Below are positions 29,429 to 35,798 of a DNA stretch of 39,556 nt, one piece after another. The stretch is from the IMG/VR virus record IMGVR_UViG_3300038954_000748, positions 1 to 39,556 of that record; one strand, 5' to 3'. Source of the DNA: a virus. How positions within the stretch are numbered: position 1 is the stretch's first letter; every line of letters begins with the position of its first letter. The translations under genes were made by a program, and so were the position numbers. The notes under the pieces were generated by a model. It was not told the origin of the DNA, did no database searches, and saw only the letters and a program-made list of their open reading frames with translations.

Positions 29429-29582
29429 GGATACTTACGCCGTAGATAATCCAGGTGCGGGGCGGATATTTCCGACGTTTGATCACGCGCCGGACACGAC
29501 GGCGTTCCTCTGTGGTGAGTACGAGCATGTGACATGCAAATTCAAGATTGCGTCGCAGGCGTCCCTTTTTTCGCTGCGTCAT
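29418..29582 (-). CDS. Small basic protein in the repressor operon
   Basis: 54 residues from the ATG ending at 29582, with AAGGAG upstream inside the repressor gene; a later ATG (at 29528) would give 36 residues. Very Arg/Lys-rich (TQRKKGRLRRNLEF, TTEERRRVRRVIKRRKY), so nucleic-acid binding is possible. It overlaps the repressor by 41 bases and the downstream stalk protein by 11 bases, which fits an operon. No family recognised. Confidence 0.5.
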   Translation of the reverse strand: MTQRKKGRLRRNLEFACHMLVLTTEERRRVRRVIKRRKYPPRTWIIYGVSIHGQ

Positions 29583-29937
29583 AGCGTGCTTTTTTCTCCT
29601 TGACGATGGTGCGGATGATGGCGAGGACCTCGTGCTGGTCAGCATCCTCCAAATCGTTGTAGAGGCGGATCATCTCCAGGATGTCAGGACTTTGTTCTGG
29701 TGGTTCGTAGGGCTTTTCAGGAAGAAACCCTGCTTTTCTGAAAACGACCTCGGGTGGTAAAACCAAGGCTTTCGCAATAGCGCGGCACGTATCCGGGCTT
29801 GGCTCGCGTTCTAAATTAAGAATTCTGCTAAAGACACTGCTGTCAATTCCAGTGGCCCGAGCGAGATCTGCCTGACGCCAACCACGGATTTTCATTTCGT
29901 TTTTTAACCATTGCGAAAAGTCAATTAAGTTTGTCAT
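29542..29937 (-). CDS. XRE-family phage repressor (CI-like)
   Basis: 131 residues. Helix-turn-helix at about residues 20-55 (WRQADLARATGIDSSVFSRI, with the conserved P and D of the next helix in EREPSPDTCRAIAKAL). The C-terminal half is helical (DILEMIRLYNDLEDADQHEVLAII) and probably dimerises; there is no LexA-type peptidase domain, so induction is unlikely to be by simple autocleavage. Divergent from the early rightward operon, it should repress the promoter at 29995-30024 and maintain lysogeny. Confidence 0.88.
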   Translation of the reverse strand: MTNLIDFSQWLKNEMKIRGWRQADLARATGIDSSVFSRILNLEREPSPDTCRAIAKALVLPPEVVFRKAGFLPEKPYEPPEQSPDILEMIRLYNDLEDADQHEVLAIIRTIVKEKKARYDAAKKGTPATQS

Positions 29938-29946
29938 CTGACAATT

Positions 29947-29952
29947 ATTATA
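29947..29952 (-). promoter_or_regulatory. Probable -10 box of the repressor promoter
   Basis: TATAAT on the minus strand ends 10 bases before the repressor ATG. Initiation about 7 bases downstream would leave almost no leader, as with CI mRNAs made from a leaderless maintenance promoter. No good -35 is seen, which would fit an activator-dependent promoter. Confidence 0.5.
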
Positions 29953-29994
29953 ACCCCTAAAGCAATGTTAGTGAGCAACTTCCAAATTTGCCCC

Positions 29995-30024
29995 TTGACA
30001 AGATATAGCATACTATGCTATAAT
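29995..30024 (+). promoter_or_regulatory. Consensus sigma-70 promoter for the early rightward operon
   Basis: TTGACA (29995-30000), 18-base spacer and TATAAT (30019-30024). Transcription would start near 30031, about 45 bases before the first early gene. Confidence 0.9.
30006..30020. promoter_or_regulatory. 15-bp palindromic operator in the promoter spacer
   Basis: TAGCATACTATGCTA is a perfect palindrome around a central base. It occupies the spacer and the first bases of the -10 box, so protein bound here would block polymerase. A half-site (TTAGCA) follows at about 30029. The repressor at 29542-29937 is the obvious candidate ligand. Confidence 0.8.
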
Positions 30025-30075
30025 GCCAATTAGCACGAGATGGTGATGTCAGAGGGCAATATTTAAGGGGGCACG

Positions 30076-30339
30076 ATGCCAGAGGAACAGCACGTTGAGG
30101 GGCGCAACGTCACGCTCTTCCCGGAACAGTGGGAGACGGTGGACCGGTTTGCGCAGGAGCACGGATTCATGACGAAGCGCGGGCCCAACACGTCGTTGGC
30201 GCTGCGCTTTATCGTTATGGAGTGGGCGGAGATGAAGGCGCGCCGCGAGGCGCTGGCGCAATCGCCGACGCTGGTCAGCGCGCTGACGGCGTTGGCTGAG
30301 GGCAAGGTCCTGGCGCCGGTCCCGGGTGAGGTGGAGTGA
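30076..30339 (+). CDS. Ribbon-helix-helix-like early regulator
   Basis: 87 residues from ATG 30076 with AAGGGGG upstream. The pattern fits a ribbon-helix-helix fold: strand RNVTLF (10-15), helix PEQWETVDRFAQEHG (16-30), helix NTSLALRFIVMEWAEMKAR (38-56), then a short helical end. As first gene after the early promoter it occupies the place of Cro/Arc-type regulators. Role inferred from fold and position. Confidence 0.62.
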   Translation: MPEEQHVEGRNVTLFPEQWETVDRFAQEHGFMTKRGPNTSLALRFIVMEWAEMKARREALAQSPTLVSALTALAEGKVLAPVPGEVE

Positions 30340-30422
30340 TGTGGGGCAACGGGTTTGTCGTGGGGATGGCGTGCGGCGTGGTGCTGGTGGCGCTGCTCCG
30401 CACGTGGGCGAAACGCGCATAG
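30339..30422 (+). CDS. 27-residue membrane microprotein
   Basis: ATG 30339 overlaps the previous stop (TGATG), giving coupled translation of a 27-residue peptide that is essentially one hydrophobic helix (FVVGMACGVVLVALL) with a basic end (RTWAKRA). Similar single-helix peptides occur in phage early operons; function unknown. Confidence 0.5.
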   Translation: MWGNGFVVGMACGVVLVALLRTWAKRA

Positions 30423-30431
30423 TTATGTCAA

Positions 30432-30503
30432 GCCGGGCTGGCGCAATGGTAGCGCATCCGCGTCGTAAGCGGACGATTCCGGGTTCGAGTCCCGGGCCTG
30501 GCT
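30432..30503 (+). tRNA. tRNA-Thr (anticodon CGT)
   Basis: Complete cloverleaf of 72 bases without encoded CCA: acceptor GCCGGGC/GCCTGGC with one G-T pair, D-stem GCGC/GCGC, anticodon stem TCCGC/GCGGA with loop GTCGTAA (CGT at positions 34-36, preceded by T33), five-base variable region, T-arm CCGGG/CCCGG with loop TTCGAGT. It reads codon ACG, which is very frequent in the phage structural genes. Confidence 0.93.
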
Positions 30504-30548
30504 CTGCGGCGCTGCGAGCGTCGCGCAACAAAATCTCCTCCTTTGGGT

Positions 30549-30586
30549 GGCTGACGGCGACCTGCGGGCTACAGGCGCCGTCAGCC
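30549..30586 (+). repeat. Hairpin with NPE-like outer and inner stems
   Basis: An 11-base perfect stem GGCTGACGGCG/CGCCGTCAGCC encloses CCTG...CAGG. It resembles an NPE with only hairpin 1. It lies between the tRNA and the nuclease gene. Confidence 0.5.
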
Positions 30587-30613
30587 GTGGTTTAGGTGCT
30601 GTGGGGGTGAAAC

Positions 30614-30972
30614 GTGGCGAAACACAATCGCGTGGGGCGATTAGGGGAGCAACTGGTCGCCGAGCGGCTGGCTGCTTTCGGCGAGGTCGAAGCGAGCGAC
30701 TGCGCGGACCTGCGCATCGGCGGCATCGACGTCGAGGTCAAAGCGGCAACCATCTCACAGAGCGCACCGTCGCGGCGCGGGTATCAGTTCTGTTTACACA
30801 GAGACCATCGGCGGGGCGTGCGAGGGCACTTCGTGGTGCTCACCTGCTTGCGGAGCAGGTCGAAGCGCGGAAGAACCTGTACCTGCCCATCAACCTGCAG
30901 GACTACGACGGTCAATGGGCCGACTACCGCGACCGTTGGGATCTCCTTGTTAACGTGCTACCCACAGCATAA
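30614..30972 (+). pseudogene. PD-(D/E)XK nuclease-like gene with frameshift
   Basis: From GTG 30614 the first 80 residues contain a nuclease-type start (GRLGEQLVAERLAAFG) and the catalytic pattern GGIDVEVKAA (Asp39, Glu41, Lys43). The frame then turns to low-quality Arg/Thr-rich sequence. The natural continuation (LAEQVEARKNLYLPINLQDY, then DLLVNVLPTA) is in the -1 frame and stops at 30970-30972. Loss of one base near 30845-30851 explains this. It could be a true inactivating mutation or a base-calling error. No slippery site is evident. Related proteins include group I intron-like and Holliday-junction-type nucleases. Confidence 0.7.
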
Positions 30973-31018
30973 CCGGCACCGTCGAAGGGAACAAAACGGG
31001 CATCAAATGGGGGCGCAA

Positions 31019-31339
31019 ATGGTAGATGCAGAGATGTTGGTCATTATCCTGGGATTATTCGTGTTCGGTATGGGGTTTGACAGATTTGTCAATTATCTGG
31101 CCAATCAGCCAGGTGGGCACGAGGGCTTTACCTCGCTGCTTGTCGTGGTGGGCGTGGCGATCACCGTCATCATGCTCTGGCCACTGATCGGCGCCGAGGC
31201 CATCTGCTACCTGGCCGTAGGCTTTGCAGCCAGCGGCGTGCCCATGGTCTACGGCAGCGTGCGTCGCTACATGCGCCAGCGTGCCGCCGAGATCGAGGAA
31301 CTGCAGGCGCTGCAAGGTGAGTTCCATGACGAAGCCTAA
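31019..31339 (+). CDS. Small membrane protein with three helices
   Basis: 106 residues from ATG 31019 (GGGGG 5 bases upstream; ATG 31007 also in frame). Hydrophobic helices at about 6-20, 38-55 and 58-78, then a charged C-terminal helix (SVRRYMRQRAAEIEELQALQ). Early-operon location. No family recognised; could modulate host membrane or exclusion. It overlaps the following start by 14 bases. Confidence 0.62.
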   Translation: MVDAEMLVIILGLFVFGMGFDRFVNYLANQPGGHEGFTSLLVVVGVAITVIMLWPLIGAEAICYLAVGFAASGVPMVYGSVRRYMRQRAAEIEELQALQGEFHDEA

Positions 31340-31550
31340 GCTTGGCGGCTACAATCATCAGCGTCTGGTGCGCCGTGCGCGCCGTGCCGTGGGCGTGGCT
31401 ATGGAGAAACTACAGCAGGTCACAGAGGCACGCTCTGGCAGAGCGCAGGCGCTGCACCTGGCCTCCTGTTCCCTCGCCCTCGCTGAGGCAATCAATGCCC
31501 TCGCCGATATGGAAGCCCTGCTTAACGACGCGCCGGGCGGTTCCGCGTGA
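31326..31550 (+). CDS. Small helical protein
   Basis: 74 residues from ATG 31326, preceded by AAGGTGAG. Two amphipathic helices (NHQRLVRRARRAVGVAMEKLQQ and ALHLASCSLALAEAINALADM in part) give a helical hairpin. The N terminus is strongly basic. Ends the small-gene cluster before the helicase. No family recognised. Confidence 0.55.
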   Translation: MTKPKLGGYNHQRLVRRARRAVGVAMEKLQQVTEARSGRAQALHLASCSLALAEAINALADMEALLNDAPGGSA

Positions 31551-31905
31551 TTGCTCCCCCCGTGCCCCCTGTTGGTTTTTTAACCGTCAAAATAAGAGTG
31601 CCAGATCTACCGTTCTCGGGGCGCAACGTGGGGCAAACGGGCGCCTTCGTAACAAAAGGGCGCGGGGGCGGGTTTTGCGCATGAAATGCGGCCTTCTTGA
31701 CATAACATGGATAGTCGGAAGGTGGTAGAGAGGGGGTTTCCCCCATTTGAGGGCGATGCCCGGAGGGCCGGGCGTCTATGCTGTAGATAATTCTATCACA
31801 ATTTAACAAACGGTTCAACTGTTGATCTTGTTCGTGGGGCGGGACTCTCTCGCTTTTGGCGGTGACGTCAAGAGGGGGCACGGGGGAGAAAGGGGAATGT
31901 GCTGA
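31551..31905. other. Gene-free region before the helicase; candidate replication origin
   Basis: 355 bases with no credible gene. It contains TTGACA at 31695-31700 without a good -10, a GCCCGG/CCGGGC hairpin near 31757-31772, and an AT-rich tract (about 31785-31830) unusual in this GC-rich genome. An AT-rich tract beside helicase and primase genes is a reasonable origin candidate, but no iteron array is visible. Confidence 0.4.
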
Positions 31906-33645
31906 ATGTATCAACCGCAGGATGTGTTGGCGTTTTTGATCGACAAGGGGGATCCGTCGTTTGTGGCGGAGGATTATGGGGAGCGGTATGGCGAGCCGTG
32001 GGCTTCGCTGATCGCGGAATTGATGGAGACGGAGCCGCTGGAGCGAGCGGCGCGCTTTGAGTCGTTGATGGATGACGCAGGGGGCACGGGGGACGAGGAG
32101 CAGGCGGATGAGGTGCGGTCGCTGGTGTATGAGGCGATGCAGCAGCGGTTTGCGCGCAAGCGGAACGCCGAGGGGCTTCAGGATGTGCCGCCAGCATTAG
32201 AGGATGAGAAGGAGCAGATGGACCGCAGCGCGCTGTATAAGGCGGTGCAGACGGAGGAGGACGGCGACGCGAGTGTGTTCGCCGGGTTGTATCAGGGCCA
32301 GGTGGCGTTCGATCACAGTGAGGGGCAGTGGTATCTGTGGGAAGGGCAGCACTGGGTTGAGGATACGACGAATGCGATTATCAATTTGCTGCGGACGGAG
32401 GTGGCCGGGCAGTTTGCGCAGCAAGGCGCGCAACTGATCAAGGAGGATAAGGCGGACGCGGCGAAGAATTACATGAAGCGGGCGGAGCGCCTGCACACGC
32501 GGCGGCGCAAGGAGCACGTGCTGTGGGCGGCGGCCTCGCTGCCGGAGTTGGCGCTGTCTGGGGATGAGTGGGATGCGCACCCGTGGCTGCTGGGCACGCC
32601 GAATGGGGTGATTGATCTGCAGTCGGGGACGTTCCGGCCAGGGCAGCCAAGAGACTGGATACGGACGGTGGTGCCGACGACGTGGCAGTCGCTGAATGCA
32701 CCGGCGCCGCGCTGGGAGCGGTTTCTGCGCGAGATTTTCGATCACGATGAGGAGATTGTGCGCTTTGTGCATCGGCTTCTGGGGTACGGGGTGACGGGGT
32801 TGAACAGCGAGCATGCGTTCCCGGTGTTGTGGGGCCCGCAAGGGCGCAACGGGAAGACGACGCTCCTGGAGACGCTGGCCGCCGTGCTGGGCCCGGATAT
32901 TACGATGTCGATTCCGGCGGATGATTTGATGCACACGTACCGGGGCGGCTCGGGGCCGCAGCCGTACATCGTCAAGTTGCGGGGGAAGCGGGTGGTGTGG
33001 TCTTCGGAGACGAATCCTGACCGGCGCTTGGACGGGGAGACGGTGAAGAAACTGACGGGTGGCGACCGGATCCACGCGCACGCGAAGTACAAGAATCCGG
33101 TGGAGTTTACGCCGACGCACTTGCTGCTGCTGCTCACCAATCACAGGCCAAAGATTGAGGCGGCGGACCTGGCAATCTGGGACCGCGTGCACTTGATTCC
33201 GTTTACGCTGCGGTTTGTGGATCACCCGCAGAAGCCGAATGAGCGGCAGCGGGACGCGCATTTGCTGGCGAAGTTGAAGGAGGAGCGCGAGGGGATTCTG
33301 GCGTGGCTGGTGCGGGGGTGTCTGGAATGGCAGCGGGCGGGCTCGCTGCAGCCACCGGAGCAGGTGCAGTTGGCGACGGATGAGTACCGCGCGGAAGAGG
33401 ACACGGTGGGGCAGTTTATTGATGAGCACTGTGTCCAGACGTACGACGCGCAGGTGACGCACCGGAAGTTTTACAAGGCGTACACGCAGTGGTGCAAGGA
33501 TCTGCGGTTGTATCCGGCAGGGAGCCGGGAGTTTGGGGCGACGTTGAAGGCGCGGTTTGAGCACAAGCACACGCGCCAGGGGATGACGTATTTTGGGATC
33601 GGGCTGCCGTTTGAGGGCAGTGGGCAGCAGATTGCGTTTGATTGA
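31906..33645 (+). CDS. SF3 helicase, phage/plasmid D5-like (P4 family)
   Basis: 579 residues. An N-terminal helical region (1-215) without primase motifs precedes the D5_N-like part (TPNGVIDLQSGTFR near 231-244, then FVHRLLGYGVTG). Walker A is GPQGRNGKTT (310-319), Walker B KRVVWSSE (361-368), and the sensor/motif C is LLLLTNHRP (407-415). The C-terminal 160 residues resemble the pox D5/primase C-terminal domain (YKAYTQWCKDLRLYP). It unwinds DNA at the phage origin; priming would be supplied by the separate primase gene at 34359. Confidence 0.92.
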   Translation: MYQPQDVLAFLIDKGDPSFVAEDYGERYGEPWASLIAELMETEPLERAARFESLMDDAGGTGDEEQADEVRSLVYEAMQQRFARKRNAEGLQDVPPALEDEKEQMDRSALYKAVQTEEDGDASVFAGLYQGQVAFDHSEGQWYLWEGQHWVEDTTNAIINLLRTEVAGQFAQQGAQLIKEDKADAAKNYMKRAERLHTRRRKEHVLWAAASLPELALSGDEWDAHPWLLGTPNGVIDLQSGTFRPGQPRDWIRTVVPTTWQSLNAPAPRWERFLREIFDHDEEIVRFVHRLLGYGVTGLNSEHAFPVLWGPQGRNGKTTLLETLAAVLGPDITMSIPADDLMHTYRGGSGPQPYIVKLRGKRVVWSSETNPDRRLDGETVKKLTGGDRIHAHAKYKNPVEFTPTHLLLLLTNHRPKIEAADLAIWDRVHLIPFTLRFVDHPQKPNERQRDAHLLAKLKEEREGILAWLVRGCLEWQRAGSLQPPEQVQLATDEYRAEEDTVGQFIDEHCVQTYDAQVTHRKFYKAYTQWCKDLRLYPAGSREFGATLKARFEHKHTRQGMTYFGIGLPFEGSGQQIAFD

Positions 33646-33654
33646 AATTGAACA

Positions 33655-33689
33655 TGTTGCAGGTTGCAAGTTACAAGTTGAACGTTATG
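33655..33689 (+). repeat. Five tandem 7-bp units, NGTTGMA family
   Basis: TGTTGCA, GGTTGCA, AGTTACA, AGTTGAA, CGTTATG, starting 10 bases after the helicase stop. Confidence 0.87.
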
Positions 33690-33982
33690 ACGCTTGTTGC
33701 TGTGCGAAATGGTTAGAATTGGGCGGGCTGGGGCGACGCGCGGGGGCCGGTGGGTGTGATGAATGTGACGAAATATTGGCCCGTTCTAAAAGTTTTCTCT
33801 TATACGGCCTCGCGTAAGGAGATTCTTGGAAACACGTTCAGTTTCGTCACATTCGTCACATTTTACCTTATTTTTTAGGTGTTTTTTGAAGTCGGTACGA
33901 CGTTTTAAGAATTTTGATTGCAAAGAGCGGGTTTTGAGCCACGGGACAGTTCGAATGGTGAAGGTTAGAAGAGAGGGTCAAA
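33690..33982. other. Gene-free AT-rich region between helicase and primase
   Basis: About 300 bases without a credible gene. It carries the long inverted repeat at 33755-33860 and an AT-rich stretch around 33860-33935. It may be an origin or a control region for the downstream replication genes. Confidence 0.5.
33755..33860. promoter_or_regulatory. Long inverted repeat built of TGTGACGAA units
   Basis: The left arm 33755-33773 (TGTGATGAATGTGACGAAA) and right arm 33842-33860 are reverse complements at 18 of 19 positions, 68 bases apart. Each arm itself is two direct units (TGTGAYGAA). Four binding sites in symmetrical pairs suggest a replication-initiator or repressor target. Function is inference. 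Confidence 0.7.
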
Positions 33983-34010
33983 CGTCATGAGTCAGGAGTC
34001 AGGAGTCGGG
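33983..34010 (+). repeat. Four tandem 7-bp units, AGTCAGG family
   Basis: CGTCATG, AGTCAGG, AGTCAGG, AGTCGGG. The ATG of the next small gene is in the first unit and its first seven codons are repeat-derived. Confidence 0.85.
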
Positions 34011-34184
34011 GGGCGGGTTAGACGGCACGTGGTTGAGGATGGTGGCCGGGCGTGTTGGTGCAGGCCGTATGTGCTTCACTACGACGAGGGCGATGTTGTT
34101 GTGCACCGGACGGCCTGGCAGATTGCGGTAGATCCAGAGGCAGAACATCCAGAGTTGGTTTTGATGCTGGAAGAGGCAGGGTGA
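33987..34184 (+). CDS. Small hypothetical protein
   Basis: 65 residues from ATG 33987. The first residues (SQESGVGG) come from the heptamer repeat. The remainder looks like a real small domain (RACWCRPYVLHYDEGDVVVH, then an acidic end PEAEHPELVLMLEEAG). A GAGAGGG lies about 10 bases upstream. The stop is 1 base before GTG 34186, the duplicated primase start. No family recognised. Confidence 0.5.
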   Translation: MSQESGVGGRVRRHVVEDGGRACWCRPYVLHYDEGDVVVHRTAWQIAVDPEAEHPELVLMLEEAG

Positions 34185-34185
34185 C

Positions 34186-34314
34186 GTGAGCGGTCGGATT
34201 GATGTTGAGGGGGTTGGTTGGGGACCTGGCCGGACACTCGCAACCTGCGCGAGGTCAGCCAAACGATGGCTGACTAACATGGGGATTTCTGCGAGGGTCT
34301 GCTACGCAGACTAA
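34186..34314 (+). pseudogene. Duplicated 5' end of the primase gene
   Basis: GTG 34186 and the next eight codons (SGRIDVEG) repeat the start of the primase gene at 34359 with only two base differences over 26 bases. The frame then runs into NPE copy 23 and ends at its inner TAA (34312-34314). It is a relic of a duplication that came with the insertion of NPE copy 23. Confidence 0.8.
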
Positions 34315-34338
34315 ATCCCCATTGAGTTTATGTCCGGC
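34229..34338 (+). repeat. NPE copy 23 (host copy of second nested pair)
   Basis: Outer arms GCCGGACA/TGTCCGGC; hairpin 1 CTCGC...GCGAG; hairpin 2 GTCAGCC...GGCTGAC; TAA; then a second element inserted before the 3' outer arm. It separates the duplicated primase start from the real one. Confidence 0.85.
34279..34322 (+). repeat. NPE copy 23b, nested in copy 23
   Basis: Outer arms ATGGGGAT/ATCCCCAT; a weak hairpin 1; hairpin 2 GTCTGCTACGCAGAC; TAAA. It lies between the TRAA position and the 3' outer arm of copy 23. Confidence 0.82.
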
Positions 34339-34358
34339 ATGTAAACACAGGGGGTTTG

Positions 34359-35774
34359 ATGAGCGGGCGGATTGATGTTGAGGGTTTGAAGATGCAGGCG
34401 GATCTCGGGGTGATTGTGGAGCATTATCTGGGGGCGCCGGTGCGGGTGAATGGGCGCTGGTTGTGGTGGCGGTGTCCGTTCCACGAGGAGAAGTCGGCGA
34501 GTTTTGGGGTGACGCCGGACGACGGGCGGTTTAAGTGTTTCGGCTGCGGGGTGATCGGCGATGTGTTTGAGTTTGTGCAGCGGATGGAGCGGCTGGGGGA
34601 GAATCCGAGGGATTTTATCAAGGCGGCGGAGAAGGTGGCGGCGCTGGTGGGCACGACGCCCCTGCGGGGGTCCGCTGCGCGGACGAAACGTCGGGCAGGG
34701 GCGACTAAACGTCAGACACGCGCGCCGGGTGCGCGCTGGCAGGAGGCGGCGCGGCGGGTGGTGGCGCAGGCGGAGCGGTGGTTGTGGGATCCGGTGGGCG
34801 CCGGGGCGCGGCGGTATTTGATGGAGCATCGGGGCTTGACGGAGGCGACGATCCGGGCGTGGCGGTTGGGGTGGTGGCCGAATACGACGTATGAGGCGCC
34901 GGAGGGGTGGGGGTTGGACCGGCAGCGGGATGTGTGGCTGCCGCAGGGGCTGGTGATGCCGGGGATTGTGGGGGCCGGACGCTCGCAAGTGGCGCGAGAT
35001 GGCACTGTCTGGTATGTAAAGTTTCGTCCGGCGAAGCGAGTGGGGTTTAGTGGGAAATACTATGGCGTGCCGGGTGGCAGGACGGCGTTGTTGGGCTCGG
35101 ATGCGTGGGATGATGATTTGGATCTGATGTTGTTGGAAGGGGAGATGGATTTTTACACGGTCTGGCAGGTGTTGCGCGGGTATGTGAACGCGGGGACGCT
35201 GGGTGGCGCGGCGAAGGGGCGGCAGGGTGAGGCGGTGCAGTTTGGCCGCTGGATGGGGGCGGTGCTGCGGTTTGATCGGATTTATGCGGCGTTTGATCTG
35301 GATACGGCAGGGCAGCAGGCGCGGGATGTGATGGCGGGCGCGAGCGAGCGGATTGTGCCGGTGGCGGTGCCGTACGGTGAGGATGTGAACGGGTTTTATG
35401 TGATGGGCGGGGATTTGCGGACGTGGTGGGGGACGGTGGCCCAGAGCCTGCAGACAACGCAGGGTCGGGCAAAGGGCGCCCGACTGAACTCTGGGCATGC
35501 AAGCATGGGCGCGGCTGGCCGGAGATTTGGGGCGCGGTCTGACGCTCACAACAAGCGTGAGGTCGGCGCAAAAAACGCGCCGACTGAACGTCAGACACAC
35601 GGGTTCCCCGTGACGTTGGTGTTTGAGCCGGGAGAGGGGTTGGCGATTGCGGGGGCGTATCGGGAGTTGCCGGACGGTCGGATTGCGGCGACGTTTGAGA
35701 GCCGCGAGGCGTTGGAGGCGACGATTGAGGCGACGAAGGCGATTGGGATGTATCCAGGCGTCACGAGTCATTAG
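34359..35774 (+). CDS. DnaG-type primase with CHC2 zinc finger and TOPRIM domain
   Basis: 471 residues from ATG 34359. Zinc finger Cys39, His42, Cys60, Cys63 (RCPFHEEKSASFG, then RFKCFGCGVIGD). TOPRIM acidic motifs LLEGEMD (258-264) and AFDLDTAG (311-318). It makes RNA primers for the phage replisome together with the SF3 helicase upstream. Four NPE copies (24-27) are read through in frame, adding linkers after the zinc domain (about 98-126), near residue 206, and twice near the C terminus (about 361-418), so roughly a quarter of the protein may be element-derived. The stop lies in a heptamer array. Confidence 0.88.
   Translation: MSGRIDVEGLKMQADLGVIVEHYLGAPVRVNGRWLWWRCPFHEEKSASFGVTPDDGRFKCFGCGVIGDVFEFVQRMERLGENPRDFIKAAEKVAALVGTTPLRGSAARTKRRAGATKRQTRAPGARWQEAARRVVAQAERWLWDPVGAGARRYLMEHRGLTEATIRAWRLGWWPNTTYEAPEGWGLDRQRDVWLPQGLVMPGIVGAGRSQVARDGTVWYVKFRPAKRVGFSGKYYGVPGGRTALLGSDAWDDDLDLMLLEGEMDFYTVWQVLRGYVNAGTLGGAAKGRQGEAVQFGRWMGAVLRFDRIYAAFDLDTAGQQARDVMAGASERIVPVAVPYGEDVNGFYVMGGDLRTWWGTVAQSLQTTQGRAKGARLNSGHASMGAAGRRFGARSDAHNKREVGAKNAPTERQTHGFPVTLVFEPGEGLAIAGAYRELPDGRIAATFESREALEATIEATKAIGMYPGVTSH
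34652..34736 (+). repeat. NPE copy 24, in frame inside primase
   Basis: Outer arms CGACG/CGTCG; hairpin 1 CCCCTGCGGGGG; hairpin 2 GTCCGC...GCGGAC; GAAA in the TRAA place; then a second partial unit GCGACTAAACGTC and a GCGCGC/GCGCGC hairpin 3. Confidence 0.82.
34974..35032 (+). repeat. NPE copy 25, decayed, in frame inside primase
   Basis: Outer arms GCCGGACG/CGTCCGGC and hairpin 1 CTCGC...GCGAG remain; hairpin 2 is no longer paired and the TRAA has become TGTAAAG. It reads as an old copy now evolving as coding sequence. Confidence 0.65.
35439..35508 (+). repeat. NPE copy 26, in frame inside primase
   Basis: Outer arms GCCCAGAG/CTCTGGGC; hairpin 1 CCTGC...GCAGG; hairpin 2 GTCGGGC...GCCCGAC; TGAA; hairpin 3 CATGCAAGCATG. 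Read in a different frame (SLQTTQGRAKGARLNSG) from copies 5 and 8. Confidence 0.92.
35537..35612 (+). repeat. NPE copy 27, in frame inside primase
   Basis: Outer arms GTCTGACG/CGTCAGAC; hairpin 1 CTCAC...GTGAG; hairpin 2 GTCGGCGC...GCGCCGAC; TGAA; hairpin 3 CACGGGTTCCCCGTG. Only 28 bases after copy 26. Confidence 0.92.
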
Positions 35775-35786
35775 TCATGAGTCAAT
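35759..35786 (+). repeat. Four tandem 7-bp units, AGTCATG family
   Basis: CGTCACG, AGTCATT, AGTCATG, AGTCAAT. The TAG stop of the primase gene is inside it. Confidence 0.87.
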
Positions 35787-35798
35787 GTGAGGTGTGAA

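Noticed and set aside
31697-31730. A sigma-70 promoter before the helicase
   Set aside because: TTGACA is present but no acceptable -10 box lies 16-19 bases downstream.
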